DNA of 64,000 nt from Gymnopus androsaceus JB14 (GCA_009733575.1 ML769411.1:246555-310554), one strand, 5' to 3'. Shown: positions 47,201 to 60,181, counted from the first letter of the stretch. Notes: a model not told the origin generated them from the letters alone. A program made the numbers and translations.

Positions 47201-49448
47201 CTACCAATCTTCGTAGAACCCTCGAGACCTCACTGGTGCAAATTGTGCAGACACTGGAAAGCGTTGCAGGATAGCATCGTTAGACAAGCTCTCGTTCCTC
47301 CCAGTAGGTGTCAGAGGACTCGGTGATCTCCACTTGCCTCGAACGTAAATGCGGTCTCCTGTATCCAGCACACCAGGAACCGGATGAGTTGGTGTGAAAG
47401 AAGTCGGGTTCTTTGAAAATACCATCTCAGGCTCCAAATCCATATTTATAGGAACAGGGCCAAGCTCTACTTCTGGGACAGGATGCATTTGTGCCTTGAG
47501 GCTCGACAGGATCACCGCCTGACTGGCACTGCGGCCTCCATGGGAAGAGCTGTGACTGTCTTTCGATTTCGCAGATCCACGCCGCTGTATATCAGCATCA
47601 GCACCACGAGGATCTGCGGATTTCCATCGCATAGAGTTGGTTGGTCTGGAAACGTGTCTGCCTCGAGCATCCATATCTAAATCGGTAAATGAAGGGCTCA
47701 TGAAGGGAGACGGGGGCCGGGTGCTGAACTGTATCTCTCCAATATCTGTATCAACGTCCGGATCTACTGAGGTGCTAAATGCACCCAGACCACCTGGTCC
47801 ATCATATCCGTCGTCAATGTAGACCCGGGCATCGTCGACGTACCCCGAATCAGCGTAACCAATGTCTTCGCTCAAAGACGGCAGAGATGGTGGCGACATC
47901 ATTCTAAAGCCTACACCCTGCGCTGGCCCAGGAGGCGAAGTTTGTCGTGCAATAGGCGGTTCGGTAGGGATAACTTTAAGTGGAAAGAGCGCGGGTTTGG
48001 TCGGCTGGGGTTGAGAGAAGCCCTCGGTGCTGATTGCGAGTGCCTGAGGTAGCATATCTTTAATGGAGCCTGTTGGAGGTAGTAGAAGAGGGGATATCAA
48101 CTCTGCCTTCTTCGTTGTGGCAGATGCAGGGAAGGAAGACGAGTAGGAAGATATAGGCGATTCCTCTGTGTCAGAACTAGGAGCCGAACGAACGCTCTGT
48201 TTCGAGGAAGTGTCGCTTGGATTGTGTAGAATAAGTCGCGGTCGCGATCGCGATTGTCGATTTTTGGATGCGCCAGATGGAAGATCCTCTGTATCTGATG
48301 AAGGCGCAGATCGGATGGGTTGTTTGCCTTTCCATCTGCCACCTGTAGAAGCACGTCCACTCGAGTTGAACAAGGGTGCATCGCGAATGTCTCTGACATC
48401 TGGAAGAACCATGGAAGAAAAGTTCTTGAACTGGGCACTGCGTGATCTATTATGGGTATGCACGCGTGTTGTTCGACTTTTATCGAACCCTACACCGCTG
48501 GCAGTTGCAGGAGGAGTAGGGATGTGACTATTCAGTTCACCCGCTGTCCTAATCACGTATGAGCTCGATGTAGGGTCAAAAGTGAGCTGGGGGCGTAAAC
48601 CAGCATCTCCTCGACCAGCATTGGAGTTGTTGCGAGATCGTACTTTGGAGGGTTCACGGGAGGATGAGCGAGGACCCGGTCCTGAGATTGGATTTGTGGC
48701 TGCTTTGGGCAGTGAAGGAGGTGGAGGAAGAGGCCGAACGCCTGCTCTGGAACCACTGGAAGGAGATGGTAAAGAGGATACTGGCGTCGTTCTCCCGCTG
48801 ATAAAACGAGGCATCTGATAGAGGAACAGGCACTGAGGCATGTGTTGGCTGAGGTCCGATTGGAAGGCCGGGTTTGGACATATGTTTAGCGGTGAAAGAG
48901 CTGGAAGAAGAGGTAGAAGGTGCTGAAGAGGTGGATCCTGATGGAAATGGACTGGGCTGCGGAGAATGAGGGGATTGTGCGTGCAAACCAGTGGTATTGA
49001 TATGAATACGCGGAGGAGAAGGCGATCCGGGCTGTTTCCCGGCAAGATTATACTCCGCACTCGAACCAATGTTCGATATCGGTGCAGGTAATGGTCTGTT
49101 CGATTCGAGAGGCTTGAGTTTACTGGGTGGTGATGAAGGGACTGTTGGATTGGTAACGTGAAATCGCGGGCTTGGCCGAACAGGTGATGTAGCACAGTTT
49201 GAGTTTGTTCGAGCTCGAGTAGTCTGGATTTTGGGAGAATCTCCAGGCGATAACGGTAGGTGCGGTGGCCGTGTCTGCATTTCCAAAGGTGGAGATTTTG
49301 TTACTGAAGTCCGTGAGTTTGCAAGCAAACTTTTCAAGCTACGCCGTTTGCGTAGATCCGTAGAAGAAGAGGTAGGGGTTATCGAATCGTCTAACGGAGA
49401 CGGTAAATGGCTAGTCATTACTGCCATGTCCAATCTGCACCAGATCAA
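47201..49448 (-). CDS. long Ser/Pro-rich, probably disordered fungal protein
   Basis: The N-terminal frame (48654-49448) opens MIWCRLDMAVMTSHLPSPLD; an inner ATG at 49427 (MAVMTSHLPS) is an alternative. It is rich in Ser-Pro pairs (SPPLEMQTRPPHLPLSPGDS). The second frame carries on from about 48812 (PRFISGRTTPVSSLPSPSSG) and ends RFPVSAQFAPVRSRGFYEDW. One extra base near 48812 explains the switch. The full protein would be about 740 residues without introns. Repeated RSAPSSDTE motifs occur twice (near 48180 and 48300). There are many SP/TP sites for proline-directed kinases. Its function is unknown. Confidence 0.7.
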
Positions 49449-50417
49449 CCATTAACCACTCTAATTGAGCACAGGAATAAAGATGAATACCTTTCCCCTC
49501 TGGCAATCAACCGAATTTGGTCAAACGCTGGTAAAGAACAACGCTCAGACATCTCCAACGCACTGCACCAGCGGGAACACACCTTCAAAGTCCTTTGCCC
49601 AAAACTACCGCAGCATCAAAGAGCTATAGGCAAAGGTGATAGTGGGACATCAAAGAAGAGGAGAGCAATTTCCTGGGTAGGGATGTGACAGTTGTATTCT
49701 TCCGCATCATTATGTATTTGATGGAGGCACTCGCAAGTTGTCAACGAGTGAGAGTTGAAACAATTTTTGACGTTTCCTTTCCGGTCAGAGACACACGCGG
49801 TCCTTTAGCGCTTTAACCTTCATCTGTAAATCAGGCTACGATTGGCCGATTGTTCGTCCTACTTTTCTTCAGACCTCAGTGGATGATTCCTACTTTCTCC
49901 TTGCATTACAAGTACCCAGTCACAATAAAATCAATTGTTACAATCAGTCAAAGGAAAAAAATGTCACTACAAGTCCATTTGCAGTCAATCATCATGCAAC
50001 GCGCCCTAAAAGCGAGAGATGCTCTCGGTAGTAAATCGATATGAATCTGCTGATGGACAGCCTGCACTATGCAGATTTTCAATCGGAAGCCGCACAGCTT
50101 CAAGAAGCATCAGGTTGGTAAGCGAAGCGAGTCGCCCACGCAGCAGGGTAGAAATTGAAGCGATCCCCCTGAGTTTTAGAGTAACAGGGGCACAGAGGAA
50201 GTTTGAAGAGCTCATATACCAGCTAATGAGCAAGGAGAGGCGATATCTCATATCCAAGACACGAAAAAGGAATTGCCGGGGAAGCTGTGGTACGCCACTA
50301 GTTCTTTGCCGTTTAAAATGCGGCCTGCCTGCGAAGCGTTTCAACTTTCAACCTTCATTCACACAAGAAAGTAAACAAGACTTACTACGCACGGATCATA
50401 TCATAAATGTCCTTTCT

Positions 50418-50585
50418 CTTGCCAATAATGCACCGAACCAAGCTTCAGAATCTTATCGTGGCTTCGCCAGGAATCAGAGGTCCAACTGGTTCTGGCAATC
50501 CCTTGCCAATAATGTACCGAACCAAGCTCATAGATTATAAGTATTGGCTCCGCAAGGAATCAGAGTCCAAGTGATCCTGGCAATA
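50418..50585 (+). repeat. imperfect tandem duplication, unit about 84 bp
   Basis: Unit 1 (50418-50499) begins CTTGCCAATAATGCACCGAA. Unit 2 (50500-50585) begins CCTTGCCAATAATGTACCGA. Both end in a GGTTCTGGCAAT/GATCCTGGCAAT segment. Confidence 0.75.
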
Positions 50586-50956
50586 AAAACTAACTGACCG
50601 CGGACAACATGTCCAGTTTAGCGTTTAGCGTCAGATTAACATCTTTTAACTTGGCGAGGCGGGCCTGGAAGTTGAAAGGGCCACTAGGCTGGCACTAGCT
50701 AAACAACAATGAGCGTTCGAAACAAGCAAAAAGTATACATACTTGAAGAAGAACGAGGCTAGCCCCGACGGGCGCGTGTCGCAAAGCAAAAAGTAAATGA
50801 AAGGATGCTTGCTACTCACAGATCGTTTGCAGCAGGAACCAAGATACGACGCGTAAGTAGCATATTTTTCACGATTCCCCAGTTCCCGCCGGCATCTGTG
50901 GCGATTAATGCCTAAGATCGGACTCGGATTCGGATTGAGCAAAACACCGTAATAGA

Positions 50957-51086
50957 ATAAAGTCTCATATACTTGCTTGTTATTGAGCGCGATATCATCG
51001 ACCTATGATGAAGAACAGATCAATTGAATAAGTCACATATACTTATTACTGAGCGCGATATCATCGACCTATGATGAAGAACAGAT
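50957..51086 (+). repeat. tandem duplication, unit about 65 bp
   Basis: The block GAGCGCGATATCATCGACCT and the 17 bases after it are identical in both copies (50957-51020 and 51027-51086). The upstream part of each copy is slightly diverged. Confidence 0.8.
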
Positions 51087-51936
51087 GGTCAATATAAGTT
51101 CTCCACAGACATGGACATGGACATAATTCAGCTAGGCTGACTGACTGACCAGAAACCGTAATGATATTAACTAAGTATCGTCGATTCTTGCACTGCCTTG
51201 ACTGTAAAATCTCCTAGAAGCGACGATAGAGTACCTAATAAGCAACGTTGAGTTACGACTGCAAGTTCGATGGACTAGAAGATCTTGCAATTACCCATAT
51301 TGGGATAGATATTAGAGACCTGGTAAGATTGTGGGGAGCCTATAGCGTAGCATGAGTTCTGCAGCTGTCTTGGTTGATGGCGTGAGGAGATAAATAAACA
51401 GCACGTCGGGTGTCCTTGTGGTCTTGAGATACGACAGATGTCATGGTAGCCAAGAGATCTGAGGAGAGGGTCAAAGTCTGGCAATCGCGACGCACGCAAG
51501 TCTATCGTTGAAAGGCTTGGGAGGAGTCGTTCATAGAGTAGGAGATCTATTTGAGAGAGATATATCGATTCCAGCTTTTCCTTTCGCTTGTCCCGCACGT
51601 TGGCGTCTTTTTTCGAAGAAGTAAGCTGAGAAGCTGTATTAAGAAAGAAAAGAAAGCTGATAACTATACCGACCACTTTTTCGAACGACAGAAAGTAACC
51701 GAGATCATGAGCCATGAGCACTGAGAGCGTCTGAGCCTAGCTCCTCGCAGATCGCAGGCACTAACGCAGTAGCAGGCCTCAACATGACCACATCTCATCC
51801 AGTGATTTTGACACGCGGTGACTGACAGTGACAGAGATGCGCAACAACCACGCAACAACCACGTTGCGCGTGACTTTCAACAGCTTTGTCTTCACCCATC
51901 TTGTCTGACTCTGAGGTCTCTGATTTCATCTATGTG

Positions 51937-54900
51937 ATGAACACATTAACATCTCAGTTTATTTTCGGTTCTCAAAAAACATTTGAGAGCGATGAAGACA
52001 TCACTGTGTATCTCGACACGCCAGGCAGAGGCGAATATCGAACGTCGCCGTATATCTCCGGTATTCGAAGGTTCGTGCAAGATCAAAATCCTCCTTATCA
52101 GACTCTAACTTTTTCCCCCCAGATATTGTCAACGAAATTGGGGCATACGAGCTGGAACTTTTGACGGATGAAGAGAGGAATGCGCTTTGTGCTTTCAAAC
52201 ATCTTGATTGTGCGTCTCAAGTCTGTATGCATTATGGTTCTTTTTAAGACTTTTGACCCAATGTTGTAGACGGCACACGATACGTCCTCATTCGACTTGC
52301 GCTTCGTGTCCCTGGATGGCATGCTACCAAGTCTGCTCTGCGGAAATACGTCTCCGAGGTTGGAGAAGAAGCACTTCTAAAGGCTGCAGAAGAAATCTGC
52401 AAGCCGGTCACGCAGATATTTGCGGAACACCCTGATGGAGTGAAGGAGGAAGAGGAAGAGGTCAATATGGAGGTAAAGGCGGAGAACAACGAGGTGAAGA
52501 TGGAGGACGTGGAGGTTATTGACTTGACGGAAGATTCGGACGACGACGACGACGACGAAGACATCAAACCTTGCACTGCTCCAGCCCAAAAATTACAAAG
52601 CCCTCTTCCGCGTTCTTCATCATCTGAACAGCCCGAAATTGCGACTCAAGGTCTCTCGTTCTTCTGTCAGAATGAGGACCATATGAGCCTTGATGACGCT
52701 CTCAAGAGACTTTCTGTCGACGAACTAAAAGAATTAGTGAAGGAGTGTAAGCTCAAGCCCAAGTCATCGAATGTGAGGTTGTTCTCTTTGTAAGATATCG
52801 CCCACTAACTGACCTCGCCAATAGAAAGAGCCCCTTATCCGGGAGCTGAAAAAACATTCTCGCTCTCAAGTGGACCTACATGCATACTTCCAATCTCCTC
52901 ATAAAGCCTCGACCTCAACTACCCAGGAGAATCGACTACGGAAAATGGCATGCGAGAAACTCGGTATGGTATTTCGGTGCTCTCGTGAATCTTCTGCTCA
53001 GAACGAAGCTAGGATCATGCCTCTCGGTTAACCCGGCCTTTTACCTTCTTTTGAGAAGGCTGGATATTATTTTCTATCGAAGGTACATCCGCTCAAGATG
53101 TTCATTTTCTTCTCTGTTTAACGTTTTCTCAGCACGTCTCTTCCGAAATCACCCTTTTTGAATTCGTTCCTCTCTTTTTTCGGGAAACGGAAGTTTCCCT
53201 TTTATCTTTACCATCGTACCGTGATATGGTCTAGTCGAGACGACTATGATCTGTACGAGCAGGCCCTCGAACTCCTAGCTACAGTCGAATCACTCACGGA
53301 CGACTCTACCGTTAAATCGAAGGATTCGAGGAAAACCCCTAGAGGCACGAGCATGCGATTCTTAACTCCGGCAGTGACTCCTGCGCGCGTTGCAGAGCAG
53401 GTAGACGTGACCGGTACCCCGTCAAGGAGCAGGAGCGTAACCGTGGATAGCGTCAAAATGGAAATAGAGGAGGAGCTTTTGGCCAAGTCTGAGTGGGTAG
53501 ACATTTCGTACACCCTGAGCGACGCATTCAAGATTGAAGAGGACGAGGAAGATCTTGCGAGGAAGGCGGCTCCGGAGAAGCGGCTTGAAGCGCAGCGAGT
53601 GGTCGAAATTTACCGGAGGGTTATCAAGGCGATGTGGGAGTCGTGTATTTCTAATGCTTTGACCAAGGCAGAGGAAGAACGACAGCCAAGTTTAGAGCGA
53701 TTTGAACAAGGTGAGAAGGCTTTTTACTCTGCACAATGTAATCCGATAAATTTTTCCCCTTACAGGGTATGTCCTCACTCGTCTTCTTATGAAGGTCGCA
53801 GGAGCCTATCGCACTTCTTCACAAGTATGAAGAAGAGCTCGAGGTCCTTGAACTCCTGCTGGGACAGAGGTTTTGGCGGCGAGGGAAGAGAGGAAAGTGG
53901 TACGAACGACGCGCCTTAGTCAAGGCCGTCCATTTAGAGAGAGCCATAAACTCGAAAGCGAAGGAAAACGCTTGGCCAAAGGACTATCTCAAGAGTCAGA
54001 AGCGACAACTATGGGAGGAGACGAGACAAGGCCTGTATGAGGCTTTGGAAGACGTTGACACCCATCTCGGTACGTGTCGTTCTTTGACTCGGGACACCTC
54101 TCTGATCTTCATAACAGTCTATCGTAGATCCCTTGTCAAGCGCCTGTCAGCTATAGAAAAAAAGCTCAAGGTTGCTCCCGAAGACCATCATTCATATACC
54201 GAAGAAGGTTACGCGGCGAAGGATGTCTATTTCTTCGCGGATCGAGCGGAAAGGACTTCTAGGTTTCCGAACGCCGGAAAATCGGCCTGGAAAGGACTCG
54301 ATGGATCTACTTGTAACGTTGAAACACGAGCCTTGCAATACTATGAGAGTGAGGAGGGAGGATGCTATAAGGGGTATGTAGTTCTGTGGCTTTGCTCCTC
54401 ATAATGTTGATTAATCCTTTTCTTGTCCAGTTTCCATGCGGAAACCTGTATCCTCACCACCATCTTCGCTCTCCTCTTCTTCGATGTAATCTTTGCGGAT
54501 GTTCCGGGTGCCTTCGAGACCAGGTACCAAATCGCACCTCTGGATCTCATTGAGGATTCGTTTTACTATGCTCGTCAGGAGATGATTGAAGCTCGTTTGA
54601 CTGAAATCCAGGATGGCAAGGCTTTAGAGATTCTCGAAAAAAATGACATAGCGAACAGGGAACAAGAGACGTGGTGCGTCGGCTTATCTTGGGATGTCTG
54701 TGGGAAGGACGAATTGGCGGAAATCGTTGAGGTGAGTGCATATTTATCTCTGTATATTGGTTCATTCAACGCTCATGGTTGAATGTTTAGTGCATGGGGC
54801 AGATGCTTTAATGGTCATCTGCAAGCTATTCTGCCTTGATTATGCTGCTCGAGCAAGCGGCGCTCCTGATCTCATCGTTTGGAACTATGAGATGCGGAAA

Positions 54901-55478
54901 CTCAAGTTCGTGGAGGTCAAAGGACCGGGTGACAGACCTCAGGAAAACCAAATTGTACGTGCGAGCTGAAGACTTGTATGAATGTTGAAGCTGACGGTGA
55001 TTGGATCCAATAGTTATGGTTTGATGCCCTCATCGCGGCTGGACTCGATGTAGATCTCTGCCGAGTAGTGGAGAAAAACACAAAGAATGTCAATGCCGAA
55101 AGGGAGAAGAGGGTCAAGCGTCTCAAGAAGGAGCAGGAGGCGAAGGAGAAGGAGAAGGAGAAGGAAAAGAAGAAGCAAACTCAGGGTCAGAAGAAGAGGA
55201 AGAAGGCTCGCGTGGAAGAGCTTGAAACGGAGGATGAGGGCATGTTAGACGGTGATGATGATGCTGAGTATCGGGGGCCTGAGAATGTGGACGAAAGCGA
55301 TTCGTTCCGTGTCCAAACCAGATGGAAGCGCGGCCGGGGGGAGGATGATGACTACGAGGACGATTATGATTCTCGCGGTGTTCTGGCGGTGTCGCAGGAC
55401 AAGGTTGCGTCCCAGGAGGTGTCTGCACGCGGAACCTGTCTCTCCGCCGAGGAAGAAATTCAAAGTCGGCTAAATTAA
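51937..55478 (+). CDS. FAN1: FAN1 structure-specific nuclease (Fanconi-associated), VRR-NUC domain
   Basis: FAN1 is a 5' flap endo/exonuclease acting in interstrand crosslink repair. After correction the N-terminal helical part reads YISVFEDIVNEIGAYELELL and YVLIRLALRVPGWHATKSAL. An acidic linker follows with VIDLTEDSDDDDDDED. TPR-like helices come next (LLLGQRFWRRGKRGKWYERR), then GKSAWKGLDGSTCNVETRAL, FHAETCILTTIF and PLDLIEDSFYYARQEMIEAR. The catalytic VRR-NUC core is GAPDLIVW, KFVEVKGPGDR and LWFDALIAAG. The C-terminus is a charged Lys/Glu-rich tail of about 130 residues. Frame errors: GG at 52060-52061 and 53801-53802 are one G too long; GGGG at 54796-54799 is one too short. The start is uncertain; 51937 is the first suitable ATG. 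About nine introns. Confidence 0.9.
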
Positions 55479-56084
55479 ATTATGTTTTGGTAACTTATGT
55501 GTTGCATTGGACCATGTTGTAGTTTTATGTGTACTTCAGTGTGTTTGGGTCAGTGTATCCTGTGTTTCACTGCTACTCAGTTGTACCTCACATCTATTGT
55601 GATACCTCGGGTTAGTAATATTTACACTGAGCTACTTATGATCAATTGAGTTTTGACGGATGGCTTTTCGTCAGTCACCACTTGAGCAAAAGATGCCTTT
55701 TGGCTGGATCTCCACTCCAACTAATTGACTCCAAAGGTTTCTTTCTGCGTTGGTAAACACCTGAGAAGCCCACGTTTTCGGGTCCCGCAAAGATGCATCT
55801 TTACCGTACAGTAATCCATCTTTGCACCTGTGGGTTACTTTTCCCCTGTCTGGGGTCTACTGTGGCGACAGTCACGGTCACGGAGTGTCGCGCCGCTATT
55901 TACCGTGATGTCACGATCATCGCCTAATAGCCCCTAGCCCCTACCAGCCCCTAACCCCTATACGTAAAAGACAGTCGCCTAAGTTTGGACCGCGACGTGC
56001 ACGTGACCGTCGTGTACATAGAAAGTACTTATAGTGAATCGGTTTGACTTAATTTTTTGTTCCTTGCTTTCTGCTTCCACTGCA
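55479..56084. other. intergenic region with CCCCTA repeats
   Basis: It includes a run of CCCCTA(A/G)-like units at 55927-55961 and a 35-base stretch (55728-55762) that recurs at 60184-60213. The last 100 bases must contain the promoter of the gene at 56085. Confidence 0.45.
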
Positions 56085-59000
56085 ATGTCTGCCTTCGAGC
56101 CATCGGTTATTATCTCTATTCTACAGACATTAGAAGAACCAAGCGAACGCAAGGCCTTTGCAGACAGATGGCAATCCGATGTCAGTTACTATCGAATGCT
56201 ACTCATACTACCTGACACTCTTTACATGCACAGGTTACTGCACGTATTCGAAGCTGGACTACCAACCGTCCCAAGTCTAGCCAATCTACAGTGAAAGAGC
56301 AGCTGGAATTTGAGGCCCATGTTGCAATTTATGTCAACTATCTCAATGCACAAACTACAAGCAGGAAAAAAAAAGATGCATTCCGACTTCCTTTACCGCC
56401 TTCGATTCCAATTTATGGGCCACGCTTCATGCCTCCAACACATCTTCATTCCCTACGTCGCGATCCCTCGTGCACCACATTGGTTCCTAAAACACTCTAC
56501 CTGAAGCCCGTGAATGTCGTTCATCCATTTTATTACCCTCAACTCTGCTGCTGTCCTCAATGCGGAGAGTCGAAGAAAATTGGCTGGGTGGGATGGACCG
56601 GTCAGGGGTCGCGAGACATCCATGGGATCAATTACGAGGAAACGGCACTTGGAGTCCAGCTTCGATGTGATACATGCAAATCTCGGTTGCCAACAGAAGG
56701 CAAGAAGAAAGGCCCTCATTGTTTTGCAACTACAAGCCCAGTATTCTGGGAGAAACTTGAACATTGGGAAATTCCTCGTATCTGTATTTTTTAATGTGGG
56801 TGTTGATTTGCTAACATCATAATTTTCTAGGTGGTGTTCCGCATTTTCTCAAGCGATGTGCGGTCACTCGAGAACTCTATGATCTTATAGTCGAGACAAG
56901 AATTTCAGGAACATCAGCTGGTCTAGAGGAGCATATTCGTCGTAAGCAATAATATATTTATGTCGATGTTTGTCTCAATTTTTCAAATAGAGCTTCACCT
57001 ACTGGAATTCTCGAAACGAATACTTGAGTACCTAGTATTCTTTCAGCTTTGTCCTCCTCAATCCTTGGAGCCAGCAACATTGCAGATGTTCTCAGCGAGG
57101 TCCAATGAATTGGAATACAACGACCATTCAATTTCTGATGAAATCATTACCGCTATACTCTTGGACTTCAGTGAGCGTACTCGGAAGGAAGAATCATCGG
57201 AACTTATGAGGTCAATGACTGGTGCGTTTATTACTTCAGGTTTTGTAATACAGCGACCTGAGAACAAATCGAACAGGCAAGGTCTTATCTCTCGATGCAA
57301 CCTTCCGTGCTGCAAGTAAAGCCACTATCGTAAACTCAGATGGAAAGCGGAGCACAGCATTATCTGGCGGGATCCTTAGTGTCATTAATGAGTTGAGCTC
57401 GACGTTGGCCTGGGTTAGTTTTTCTATCTATATTTATTATATACTTACTGAACTTATATCAGCGTTTCTGCCAAACCCAATCGGCGCATGAGATCGCAGA
57501 GATGCTTACACCTGTTGCAGTCCGCTTCAAAGAACTTGGGGCTCCTGATCCTGAGATGGTAATCGTCGATAACTGTTGTACTGTCCGATCACGTATCATT
57601 CAAGTTTGGCCCAACACGAAAGTAGGACTTGATGTCTACCATCTTATCAAACGGTACGATATAGTTCTTAGTGAAGCTAACGAAAACTTAAGAGGGCACA
57701 ATGCAGATATACAGCAGTAATTTCGGGTGGATTCAAGAACCCAAATAATCGAGCTATCGGATCTGACATCACGTCTGCGATTCTCAAGACTCGAGCTGCT
57801 GATTCTGATACCGGAATCGCCATATACTGGAGTAAAGATGAACAAGTATCACATCTTGAATCTGTTTATAGGAAGTGGGACCAGAAAGGAGCTTGGAATG
57901 CAAATGGCGCTAGCGTAAGTCAAGTATTTGTGGTATTTTGCCTAGTATTAACTTATATTGTTTTTATAGACACATGCTGAACAGATGAAACATGCAAGGA
58001 AGGGTTGTCTTTCGCGTACACGCCAAGATATCCGGTCTGATGGTAGTCGTATTGAGGGCTCTCACAAGAGCTGGAATGGCCTTCAACGTTCATTCGCTAG
58101 TGGAATCAAAGTAATGACTGCGCTTGGCCATGACATGATTCTACGTCGCAATGTTCGTTTGGGAATCAATAGCCCCAAAAACTCGACAACTTTACCGTTA
58201 GCGTTCCTGCAGTCAACAAATGGATCTCATCATATTCGTCTCCGTCATTTCATTGCACAGACTTACAATTCTCTTGTAATTCAGCAAAATCAAAGACGTG
58301 CTCGAACTGGTTTTCCTCCACTCGAAATATCTTCCCAACCTCAACTCACCTTTGCACCAACGCAAGAGCAGTTTGGCTTAATCAAGTCAGAGCATGCTTT
58401 GACGTTCGGTGGACTTTTTGCATTCGAGGTTCTCGACACTCCTTCATCTTCAGATACTCTGCAACTATCTTCACCTCTGCTTTCATCAGGGATGGAAGTA
58501 GAAACAGAAATAGCATTCAATACTCAACTTGATGACTCAAACATGGTTTCCGCAAGTGTAAGACTATATCTTAATACAGTGTTGATTTCTAATTAGGTTT
58601 GAATAGCTTTTTTTGACAACACATGCAGCGGTTAGGAGTAGCGCTGCTAAAGCCACATCTAGTGTAAGTTTATCATATCAGGGAAAGTATTTGTATTTAC
58701 TAATGACTTATAACTGAAGGTCATAGACATAAATACCGGCAATATCATTGCATCTCGTACTAGCGAAAAGCGCAAAGCTGTCGAGACCTCCAATTCAACC
58801 GAGATATCGGCTGAAAACATACCGATTGAGCCTCCCACTACCAAACGTTTGAAGGCATTAGACAACGGAGAACAGGTTAGCAATTTATCATTGATATAAC
58901 TTACAGTACATTGACAACAAGCAGAGTAAAGGGAAGACTTCTACAGTCCATCCTTTCTTTATGAAGAGAGCCCCGCCCAGCCCGAGTCCAACTGCGACAG

Positions 59001-60030
59001 GATCCCAAGTCATCAAAACCACAATTTCAGCTACAAACTCCAGCCTAGCAACCCTATCTGTCTTAACGTCGCCTCTTCTACGTCCAGTTGAAGACAAGCA
59101 GCCCTCTCTTACAGGTTCGCAGATGCTTTTTGCATCTTGTACGGGAATTAATCCGAAATCCTTGGAACTCATCGGTGATATTGAATACCATCTCTTTATG
59201 GATATGCGAGTGGAGTTTCAATGGGTCTCCTATCGTATGACTCCTCGCCGTTGGGCTGATGCTACAGAAGCCTACAATGGACGATTGAAGATACGTAGTC
59301 CCTCAGCTGTTTTGAAGCTGCCTCGGGCACTTTTGCACAAGTTGGCAAACATAGAGAAGACTGTAACGGATCGGATTCTTAAGAATGATTTCATTTGTAA
59401 GTTCATTTGCTTCAAAGTCATCACCTTCATTGTGTTCTTAATTTGTGCTATAGCGAGAAAATCGAACTCAGAGACTTTTTGGAAGAAACACTGTCTCGCT
59501 GTACCCCTGCTGAAATCTGACGGTAACAACCTGAATGCAGTGAACAAGGTTAGTCTTATCAGCAATCCAACGGTTAACTTGACCAACAATCTTTTATCTA
59601 GCGAAAACCTCAAACGTGTGGCCGATGTCAAACGATTATGTATCCATGTTCTCAGAATTCACCGGAGAACCACAAGAAAGGATTTTGCTCTGATGGAGTC
59701 AGTCAAAGCTCAAAGAATATTGCATGGCCGCAACCTCCAGGTATTTTTGCAAAAGGGAAGCAGTTCGACCCTCTTTCTTTCCTCCGGAAAATGCGAGAAG
59801 TTTACGAGGAGCTCATCATTCAGCGACACCCTTTGACCGAGTTGTCTATGGAGGGACAAGCTTTTGCTGACTTTGCAATTGCAAAGATAAAAGAATCTAA
59901 TGGTACACTTGTTTTTGACCTTGCATATGCTGAAGGACTCGCAATCGATGAAAGTCTTCCCGATACATTATTTATCATTGATGACGATGGAAAAAAAAAT
60001 TATCTGCGTTTGGACTGTCTCCGTGATTAG
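56085..60030 (+). CDS. DUF6729-like zinc-finger protein with an RNase H-like (DDE-type) domain
   Basis: Twelve short introns join into one clean frame of about 1,100 residues with no indel errors. The N-terminal domain (about residues 130-215) has a Cys-pair zinc finger (CCCPQCGESKKIGWVGW, RCDTCKSRLP) and FATTSPVFWEKLEHWEIP, GVPHFLKRCAVTRELYDL, as in basidiomycete DUF6729 proteins. The middle has a probable metal-binding triad: Asp near 332 (KVLSLDATFRAASKA), Asp near 404 (EMVIVDNCCTVRSRI) and Glu near 533 (GSRIEGSHKSWNGLQ). KVGLDVYHLIKRY recalls the DxFH segment of ISL3-type transposases. The C-terminus has a second Cys/His cluster (CGRCQTIMYPCSQ, HKKGFCSDG). I infer a transposase or a domesticated relative. 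No terminal inverted repeats were found around it, and the family name is from memory. Confidence 0.7.
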
Positions 60031-60181
60031 TTAGTGTGTATTACTTATTAGTATTTCTTCCATTTAATCTACATTTGGTGTAAACTTGCATCGATGGATT
60101 GTCCAAAATGAATTAACATTACCTTGAAGTACGAGGATTCTAGAGTTTATTCCGACATTCTCTAGAAGGCGGGTCAACAAG

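Larger units (their letters stand above)
49449..51936. other. 2.5-kb gene-poor stretch with two tandem duplications
   Basis: No supported gene. It contains an approximately 84-bp imperfect tandem duplication at 50418-50585 and a 60-65-bp one at 50957-51086. The frame at 50019-50540 (173 codons) runs into the first duplication and lacks any recognisable domain. Confidence 0.4.

Noticed and set aside
47201..49195. 664-codon minus-strand frame read as a complete gene from its first ATG
   Set aside because: The upstream 170 codons of that frame are low quality, while another frame there continues the same Ser/Pro-rich protein; a one-base shift near 48812 explains both, so one merged gene is called.
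50019..50540. 173-codon plus-strand frame
   Set aside because: It runs through an imperfect tandem duplication and has no recognisable feature; likely chance.
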